This document shows, one piece after another, positions 57,579 to 64,000 of a stretch of DNA of 64,000 nucleotides. Location: positions 6,703,959 through 6,767,958 of the forward strand of contig NW_020954626.1 of the NCBI RefSeq assembly GCF_900497805.2, given 5' to 3'. The DNA comes from Vombatus ursinus (taxonomy: Eukaryota > Chordata > Mammalia > Diprotodontia > Vombatidae). Each line of letters opens with the position of its first letter. Position 1 is the first letter of the stretch. A model generated the notes under the pieces. The model saw nothing but the letters and a program-made list of their open reading frames with translations. It was not told where the DNA came from and did not search any database. A program made the translations under genes and the position numbers.

Positions 57579-59219
57579 GTCTAAGATAGTAGGGGCTGGG
57601 CAGTGGCACAGCCTCTGAGGTTCATAGAGCGAGTAGACTAGTCTGCCTTGACCTTAATATAATTATAGCAAAGGAGAGGTTCCTTGGCCTAGCCTCTAAA
57701 TTTGAGCTTACCAAATAAGGCGGAGATGACTAGCCACGATGATCTTCCTGTCCCCTCAATGGGAGAGGCAAATAAGATTTAAAATACCACATAAATAGAA
57801 AAGGTAGAGCTAAGGGACCTGTCTTGGCTTGCTTAGTCACTTTTCGCCTGTTAAAGAGGCTTCTGTGGGCTAGCCTGGGAATCTATTAAAAATGTGTAAC
57901 AGTCTAAATGAGAAAAAAACTTTCTGAGTGTCAACCAACTTTGGGAATACAACCCAAAGTTGTAACTTGGGAACAATTTGTCTAGAGCTTTCTACTTCTT
58001 GTAACACCTTCACATTTATCATTTCATTTGATCACAGGCTTTTTGGTTATCTAGTGCTTTGGCACCAAAGCACTGATGACTGTTTTACTTCCATGAACAT
58101 TGTGATGGATTTTTATGCAATTTGAAGCTAATATCCATTTTGGCTTTAGAAGAAAACTGAGATTTTTTGATAACTCTAGGCAAAAAACTATTTCTACAAT
58201 TCTCAATAAGCTAAACTGAAAGAATATACTAATATTGTCAGTTTAGCACAATTACTTACGAAAACAATGCTACAAATTTCTCCCAGGGATATATTTTGAC
58301 TGTGGAATTAAAGTAGATGATACTGCTGTTTTTACAGAAAAGAACTTCAGTGTTGCTTTTTTCCCTGATACGTTCTTATTTAAACCCAATAACATATAGA
58401 TGAAACAATCTTTTCTATGAAATTTCTGTCTGCAGAACTTTGTTCATGCAATTTGGAGTTCTATCAAAACAATCACTTCTGTGTGATAGCTAAATAGTGT
58501 TGTCATTTATATTGTAGGTAACAACAGCAACTCTTCAAATATGTGATTTTGCTGCATTATATTGGTGGAGGCAGGATTTGAAATCAGAACATCTGTTAAC
58601 CAGCCAGATCCTAGTATCTCATTTTGGTTAATTATTTAGATTTTAATTATAAGTGTTCATCATGGATGACTGAAATTAGACCTTACTAGTTTTACTAAAT
58701 TCATTCGGCAGGGAAAACAATTCTTTATATTTTAAAAGCATTGTGTATACCCTTGTTAATATAAGCTAAAGGCTTCACAAAAGCTATCAAAACACTAAGC
58801 CTGGAAAACTGATATTGGGTAGATGATAATTATTTTAAAGTACTTTTTGAATTATAGATTTCCTCTTTTGTTTCGCTACTCCACTTTTTGATACAAATCA
58901 GTTTATGATTTGGGGATCAGTGTTGAGTTACATGGAAAGATAGTGTTACGTATTTTTACTCCAAGGTATAATGTGCACTGTATCACCTTTCCTATACACA
59001 AACCTTTGCTTTGAACCTGCCAGGTGTCCAACTATATCTGCCAGTCCAACTCTTAGTACTTGTCCACTTTACCAGAGACTGAAGACAGAAAAGGTGAAGG
59101 TTGGGGAGGAGACTAGAGCAGTGAGGAGCTTCTGGTCAGGTGGCCTGCATTTGAATTTTTTGAAACTAAGTGTAGAAGCTTCTGCATTAGGCAGGTGCCC
59201 AGCTCATCTCCTCCCAAAT
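57579..59219. other. repeat-poor block, unassigned
   Basis: About 1.6 kb in which I see no named repeat, unusual for this window. It could include the 3' part of the PIGBOS1 transcript or conserved regulatory sequence. No frame matches a known protein. Confidence 0.4.
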
Positions 59220-59421
59220 CAGGGATTCTCAACCTTTTCTGTCACGGATCCCTTTTTGAAAAATGTCTTTGAATACACAAAATATATAAGATTAAAAAAG
59301 AAACCAAGCATTTTGAAATGAAGACATAATCTTTTTCTTATAGGAGATCAGGACCACCCCCCCCCCTTTGAAATCTGTAGACTCCCCTGGGTGTCCATGG
59401 ATTTCAGGTTAAGAACTCTTG
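59220..59421 (+). mobile_element. hAT-type MITE
   Basis: Left end cagggattctcaaccttttc, right end ttcaggttaagaactcttg. Confidence 0.8.
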
Positions 59422-59746
59422 TCCTACACCTGCTACTGTAAACACCACTAATACTCACTTGTGTAGACTTCCCCAAAACTGCCACCAAAAGCAAGTGGCC
59501 ACACTACAAGTTTAAGGAAATTGGTGCCAAACACAGAACATGAAGATATTGATTTTAGTGATAGGAAATTAGTAGGCTTGAGGACACTATGACAATATGA
59601 CAAACAAGAAAAAAGTATATGAAAAGTTCAAACAGTGTTAAGAACCACTAGATCATTATCTTTGACTTAATCATGCTCAAAATAATAATAGGTATATCTT
59701 GTCAAAGACTTGGGTTTTAAGCACCCAGTACAGTTCAAGTCCATCA
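59422..59746 (-). other. probable PIGBOS1 3' untranslated region
   Basis: It lies directly downstream of the PIGBOS1 stop on minus and is free of named repeats. I see no clear AATAAA for minus-strand polyadenylation within it, so the transcript end is unknown. Confidence 0.4.
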
Positions 59747-59911
59747 TTAACTTTTCTTCTCTTCTGACTCTTGAACAATTTGTGACTTTTCCTTTAACAT
59801 TTTCTGATCTCGAGAATACTGTTCAAAGATTGGTTGATAAATATAGATTCCTCCAGCAACTCCAAGGACACATGCAAGAAGCATCTGAGGAAAAGTCAAT
59901 CTACCAAACAT
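59747..59911 (-). CDS. PIGBOS1: PIGBOS1, mitochondrial outer-membrane microprotein (complete)
   Basis: The 54-codon frame starts ATG at 59911-59909 and ends TAA at 59749-59747. The protein begins [12 protein letters not shown] and ends [11 protein letters not shown]; from memory this matches human PIGBOS1 in length, start and C-terminus, with mostly conservative changes. A hydrophobic segment at about residues 6-25 with small residues (GVAGG) forms the single membrane anchor. A charged, probably helical tail follows (about 30-54). The family is known as an outer mitochondrial membrane microprotein that contacts the ER protein CLCC1 and tunes the unfolded-protein response. The frame stays open nine codons upstream but starts there with TTG, so the ATG at 59911 is the chosen start; it has A at -3. 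It lies antisense to and 3 kb from PIGB exon 1, the arrangement that gave the gene its name. A 5' noncoding exon should lie near the CpG island. Confidence 0.93.
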   Translation of the reverse strand: MFGRLTFPQMLLACVLGVAGGIYIYQPIFEQYSRDQKMLKEKSQIVQESEEKKS

Positions 59912-60386
59912 CTTATCAACAAATGCAGAAGGCCACAATGGATGTTTTCAAAAGTTACGTGTGTATATCCACGGAAATATCTTCAGATCTGTATACAAAG
60001 AAAGAAAATGGAAAATATTAATTTGGCATATCATCCTTTAGTACTTTATGTAGCCTCTCTGTTATTGTTGGAGACAATGGAACTTGGCATGATATACTAC
60101 TCGAAATGGCAAGTTTGATGTATAAATGATTTCTCTCATAAAACAAATTACATGGTCATTTCACTGTCATCAAATTTAGGAGTGGGAGGAGAGAGAAATA
60201 CCCATAGATTTCCATGTATTCACCTTTTCAATATTTCCAATCAAGGAATTTCATTCTTCAAAATTTTCTGGATTCTTATTACCTACCAGTGAAATAAAAA
60301 TTCCTTTCCCTAGCATTCAAAATTCTTCGCAACACGGTGCCATTCAACCTTTATATGTGACACCTTTGTCACATATTACTCCCTTA
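59912..60386. other. no recognised feature, PIGBOS1 upstream/intron
   Basis: Presumed intron or 5' sequence of PIGBOS1. An AG stands directly before the ATG on minus (ttgataag|ATG) and could be a splice acceptor, but the pyrimidine tract is weak. Confidence 0.4.
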
Positions 60387-60620
60387 TTGTTCAGTTGTGT
60401 CCAGCTCTTCATGACCCCATTTGGGATTTTTGTGGCAAAGATACTAAAGTGATTTGCCATTTCCTTCTCCAGTTCATTTTACAAATGAAGAACTGAAGCA
60501 AACAGGGTTAAGTGACTTAGCCAGGGTCACTCTAGTGTCTGAGACCAGATTTGAACTCAGGAAGATGAATATTCCTGACTTCAAGCCCGGCACTCTATCT
60601 ACTTTGCCACCTAACTTTCT
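60387..60620 (-). mobile_element. Mar1-like SINE
   Basis: Tail attgttcagttgtgtccagc, core and reversed head ctctatctactttgccacct. Confidence 0.9.
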
Positions 60621-60796
60621 TATTACTGTCTTACATATACCATATAATCTTCCTAAACTGTACTAACTTGTGGTCCCCCAAATATGTCCTGTTGCTCTTC
60701 ACTTTCCTACCTCCCTGCCTCTGTTCATTATTATCTATGCTTGGAATGCAAAAGCGCAACTCAAATATCAACTGTTCCATGAAACCTGTGATTCTT

Positions 60797-60943
60797 TTTT
60801 TTTTTTTTCCTTTTGGTGAGGCAATTGGGGTTAAGTGACTTGCCCAAGGTCACACAGCTAGTAAGTGTCAAGTGTTTGGTCTGAGGCCGGATTTGACTTG
60901 AGGTCCTCCTGACTTCTTCTATCCACTCTGCCACCTAGCTGCC
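60797..60943 (-). mobile_element. WSINE1-like short SINE
   Basis: An exact 12-bp target duplication cctgtgattctt at 60785-60796 and 60944-60955. A short piece is missing near gacttcttctatcc. Confidence 0.94.
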
Positions 60944-61026
60944 CCTGTGATTCTTAATCTCCACCTTTTCCTCCTGAACTTCACATAGCATTTTGTATCA
61001 GTTCCCAGCTCACCTCTTCTCAGATC

Positions 61027-61085
61027 AGATTTTTAACCTTTTCTGACATGGACCCTTTCTCAGAAAAATGTTAGTAAGAATCTCC
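61027..61085 (+). mobile_element. hAT-type MITE fragment
   Basis: The stretch cagatttttaaccttttctg then acatggaccctttctcag matches the left end of the MITE at 5957. Confidence 0.55.
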
Positions 61086-61289
61086 TCTTGAACTTCATAT
61101 AGCATTTTAATTTGTAACCCTCTCATATATTTATCATATAATATTGTGCATCAAGGTTATCTGGTTTGTTTGTTTTCTACACAGTCCTCCCTCCACCCCA
61201 TCGAAAACAAAAAAAAAAAAAAATAAAACACAACTCTGCTGAACAGTCAGTGAGGACAGGGGCCAGTGTCTCTTTACAATCTATTCCCC

Positions 61290-62155
61290 ACATATATACC
61301 AAAACAATCTTCCAAAGGTAGAGGTCTGGGCATGCTCACTCCTCAGTAAAAATCTTCAGTGGCTTCCCACTGCTGTAGTATGAAATAGAAACTCCTTAGC
61401 CTGGAATTTAAGGTCCTCTACAATGAAGGCAGTATAGCATAGAGGACAAAATAATTGACATGGACTAAGAAAAATTTGCATTCAAATCCAACCTCTGGCA
61501 CTTTTTACCTGTCTGACTAGAAGCTGGGCAAGTTATTTAACCTCTGTGGGCCTCATCTGTAAAATGAGAATAATACCTGTAATGCTTATTTCACAGGGCT
61601 GTAGTGTGAGGTTCAAATGAGATAAAGTACATAAACAAAGCATTATATAAACGTCAGCTATTATTATCACCTGGCCTAGACTGATTTTATATGATGCCCC
61701 TCCATAAACTCTTTTCCTGCCAAACTGGAATATTAGATGTTTCCCAAATTTGAGATTTTATCTCCCACCTCCATTCCCCACTCAATTCCTTGGGTTGTCA
61801 CCACTGTCTCTCAGAAACCTTGTCAATCTTCAAAGATCAACTAGGGTGCCACTTTTTCCACGTAGCCTTCCTTGAGCCACCCCGGTTGTTAATGATCACT
61901 CAGGCTTCCAAATGCTTTGTACTTACTTACAAACATTTGGTAACCTCCTCATTCCTAGAATGTCAGCTCCTTAAAGGCAAAGTTTTTTGTCTAATTTTTT
62001 TTTTAACCTTGTATTCCCTGCACCTATCCCAGTGCCCTGCAAGGAGCAAGTCACGTTTGTTGCAATGAATTATCTAAACCCTGTGTCTCCCCCAGCTCCT
62101 AGCAGTACTCTGCGAACAGTGCTTACTAAATGGGTGAATGAATGAATAAATGACC
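61290..62155 (+). mobile_element. L2-clade LINE 3' region split by a CORE-SINE
   Basis: aatcttcagtggcttcccac ... ttagcctggaatttaaggtc, then after the SINE tagaatgtcagctccttaaa ... tgggtgaatgaatgaataaa. The SINE is at about 61430-61670 (aggcagtatagcatagagga ... aaagcattatataaacgtca). Confidence 0.7.
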
Positions 62156-62264
62156 AAATATAGATCTGGTGAGGGTCTTAAGCCTCCGTTAGAAAAGCAA
62201 TGGCTTTTCCCCAAAAGTCCTGAGAAGCAAGTGACTTTTGTTCCCAACTCCAAGTAGGATGACT

Positions 62265-62445
62265 TCTAAGATTTATAAGATCTAGAGCTGGAAGAGGCCT
62301 TAGAGATCATCTGGACCAGTAATAGTGATGCAGACCCTGAGGCCCAGAGAGGGCAAGCGATCTGCCCAGAGTCACACAGCTTGTAAGCTGCGGGGCAAGG
62401 ACTTGGTCCCGGGTCTTCCGCCTCCACCTGCCATTAGTCAGCCCT
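62265..62445 (-). mobile_element. MIR3-like SINE at edge of CpG island
   Basis: Pattern 'tctagagctggaagaggcct ... ctgaggcccagagagggcaa ... cagagtcacacagcttgtaa'. Confidence 0.75.
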
Positions 62446-63540
62446 TCCCCGGGCTCCAGCCCCTCCGTGACTCGAAGGCCCACACGAAGTTAAAACTATT
62501 TTAAGAATCGTCTAGGCTCATCGAGAGCCTCGGAAGAAACCACCCGGGCGGCTGCCGGCCGAGGGGCTCTCGCCTCCATCTGGGAACTTCCCCTCCATCG
62601 CCCCCGAGGGACAAAAGCGAAAACAGGGCAGAGCCGACCGGCTGCCCCTCACCTTCCCTGAGCCCGAGGCCCGGCTCCGGGATTACGGCTCCTCGAGCAG
62701 AGCGCAGAAGGCCCCTCAGGCAGGAATGTGGCACCTGGGCCGGGACTTAGAAGAAAACCCTCCAATTCCCAGGCACCCCTGCGCCCGTCAGCTACGGCGA
62801 CTCGAAAAGGCCAAGCAGAGCGGAGGGCGAAGTCACACGCTTCCTCATTCACCTGGTGAGCGGCGGCGGTTTGGAGGGGCGCGCGGCAAGGAGCGAGGGC
62901 CGCTGGCCGGCTCGACCATGGAGCGGGCCAGGGGCAGCCTCTTCTTCAGGAGGCGCCGGAGCAGCTCCCCCGAGACGGTGAAGCTGAGGAAGAGAAAGTC
63001 TGTACTGTACAGCAGCCCCCCGGAAGGGCGCGCTGGGAACCGCTTCGGTGAGGGAAGGAGGGAGGGGCGGAGCGGGGCTTGGGGCTGTGGAGAGCGGGGC
63101 ACTAGGACCCAGAGGGCCGAGCCTGCCCCCGCCCCCCCACCTCCTGGGCTAGCTTTTAAAGCCCTGCACCGCTCTTCTCCCCCCGCCCCGACCCCTTTTC
63201 CGCATTGCTTATTATTAATTATTTGTAATAACTGCGGGTTGTCTCGCAGTGCGGGTGCCTGCAATGCCCTCCCTCCTCCCCTCCCAATCCCCCGCCCCCT
63301 GGTTTGTTGTGTCTCTTGTAAACGTCCGGTCGGCGGGAAGCCGGGAAGGGCCCGGGAGCCCCGCAGACTCCGCAGGCCCCCGCGCCTCGCTTGAGGGGCT
63401 GTGGTTTCCGTGGGATGGGGAGGCCCTGGAGCCCGCCTGGGGATGAGCCTCCCTCGCTTCAAACTCTTCCCCCCTACCCCCACCCTCCCGGCCCTAAAGC
63501 CCTTCCATCCATCCGAGCTTAAATGCTGGGGACGATCCAG
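62390..63540. promoter_or_regulatory. CpG island, likely bidirectional PIGB/PIGBOS1 promoter
   Basis: This block is strikingly GC- and CpG-rich compared with the AT-rich surroundings, contains GC-box-like motifs (for example ggaggggcgg near 63060) and shows no clear TATA box. It covers PIGB exon 1 on plus. On minus, two good splice donors could end a PIGBOS1 5' exon: AAG|GTGAGG with exon end at 62653, and CAG|GTGAAT with exon end at 62853. A shared divergent promoter is known for the human pair; the exact start sites here are inferred. Confidence 0.8.
62918..63047 (+). CDS. PIGB: PIGB exon 1 coding part, GPI mannosyltransferase III (partial)
   Basis: The ATG at 62918 sits in a strong start context (A at -3, G at +4) and opens 43 codons plus one base, ending at a GTGAGG donor (exon end 63047, phase 1). 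The peptide MERARGSLFF...TVKLRKRKSVLYSSP matches, by memory, the human PIGB N-terminus around KIKLRKRKSTLYF, including the basic block that precedes the first membrane span. PIGB is a multi-span ER enzyme (GT22 family) that transfers the third mannose from dolichol-phosphate-mannose to the GPI precursor. Only the cytosolic N-terminus is here; the catalytic and membrane parts lie to the right of the window. Residues before the conserved block differ in length from human, which is common for this part. The frame is also open upstream to an ATG at 62726 (see findings). The neighbouring minus-strand PIGBOS1 supports the identity by synteny. Confidence 0.9.
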
Positions 63541-63567
63541 GGTCAACCTCGAAATGGGCCAGTTATA

Positions 63568-63674
63568 GGGGCAGCTAGGTGACCTGCCCTGGAGTCAGGA
63601 GGACCTGAGTTCAAATTCGGCCTCAGACACTTACTAGCTGTGTGACCCCATTACCTTTAAAAAAAAAAAAAAAG
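63568..63674 (+). mobile_element. WSINE1-like SINE in PIGB intron 1, internally shortened
   Basis: The head ggggcagctaggtgacctgc skips the usual cagtggatagagcac part, and the section before the tail is also short; it ends in a 15-bp A-run. Confidence 0.9.
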
Positions 63675-63717
63675 ACCTGATCTAATAGGATAAAATTGAA
63701 TAGGAATAAATATAGAA

Positions 63718-63890
63718 TCTTGTTCATAGGTTCAAAAATGTTGAATGGGAAAAAAATGTATTTTTACTTAAATAATTGGTTTCCTTTGTAATCCTGTGTG
63801 TTTTATGCGTTTAGAAACATTTGGAATGGGAGCCCATAACATCACCAGACTGCTAAGGGTCCAACACACAAAAAAGTTTAAGAACACCCC
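63718..63890 (+). mobile_element. hAT-type MITE, left end missing
   Basis: Contains ttggtttcctttgtaatcct and ends agtttaagaacacccc; in PIGB intron 1. Confidence 0.75.
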
Positions 63891-64000
63891 ATCTGGTTCA
63901 GCCCCCCAAATTTGCAGCCACCAAGTTTGAGGAGGGGAGGTTGACTTGTCCAGAGTTACAGTTTTTAGGAACAGTCAGCACTAGGATTGTATTTCTGGTC
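63891..64000 (-). mobile_element. possible MIR3-like SINE, cut by window end
   Basis: A weak pattern (ggttcagccccccaaatttg ... gttgacttgtccagagttac) resembles the MIR3-type element. Confidence 0.4.

Noticed and set aside
62845-63546. 233-codon minus frame opposite PIGB exon 1
   Set aside because: Low-complexity Gly/Arg/Pro-rich antisense shadow of the CpG island.
1-64000. tRNA genes
   Set aside because: The many tRNA-like heads (ggcagctaggtggc...ggttcaaatc types) belong to SINEs; none stands alone as a folded tRNA with flanking sequence.
1-64000. CRISPR arrays, operons or prokaryotic features
   Set aside because: Introns, SINEs, LINEs and CpG islands show a mammalian nuclear genome; the tandem repeats seen are microsatellites.

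Overview
This is nuclear DNA from a marsupial, most likely an Australian one (Australidelphia). It is AT-rich, intron- and repeat-dominated, and carries dozens of copies of two marsupial SINE types. One is a short tRNA-derived SINE (head ggcagctaggtggca, ending in oligo-A; WSINE1-like). The other is a longer Mar1-like SINE whose tail (gttgttcagtcatgtctgac read backwards) resembles the 3' end of RTE/BovB LINEs. The Australian placement rests on remembered SINE subfamilies and is inference.

Only two host genes can be named, both at the right end. PIGBOS1 (minus strand, CDS 59747-59911) encodes a complete 54-residue mitochondrial outer-membrane microprotein. PIGB exon 1 (plus strand, coding 62918-63047, then a GTGAGG splice donor) encodes the N-terminus of the ER enzyme that adds the third mannose to GPI anchors. 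The rest of PIGB lies beyond the window. The two genes point away from each other and probably share the CpG island at about 62.4-63.5 kb. In the human genome the next gene, on the PIGBOS1 side and the same strand, is RAB27A. A second CpG island at 53.6-54.5 kb, with a good minus-strand splice donor at 53965/53964, is a reasonable candidate for its 5' noncoding exon and promoter. I found none of the conserved RAB27A coding motifs in the window, so 1-53.9 kb is best read as its long first intron or as intergenic DNA.

That left part is a layered record of transposons. Main items: an old CR1/L3-clade LINE at 2990-5130 interrupted by five later elements; L2-clade LINEs at 18.0-19.56 kb (minus, with a readable reverse-transcriptase motif) and 21.6-23.06 kb (plus); two RTE-clade LINE 3' ends in opposite orientation (23.3 and 32.5 kb); and an L1 spanning 37.9-42.7 kb with most of ORF2 missing. 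Inside that L1 is an 1,081-bp hAT DNA transposon with an exact 8-bp target-site duplication and an open 140-codon BED zinc-finger reading frame. Palindromic hAT MITEs, a mariner-type MITE, one probable and one possible solitary LTR (fossils), and several microsatellites fill much of the remainder. Stretches where nothing was recognised are listed as such.
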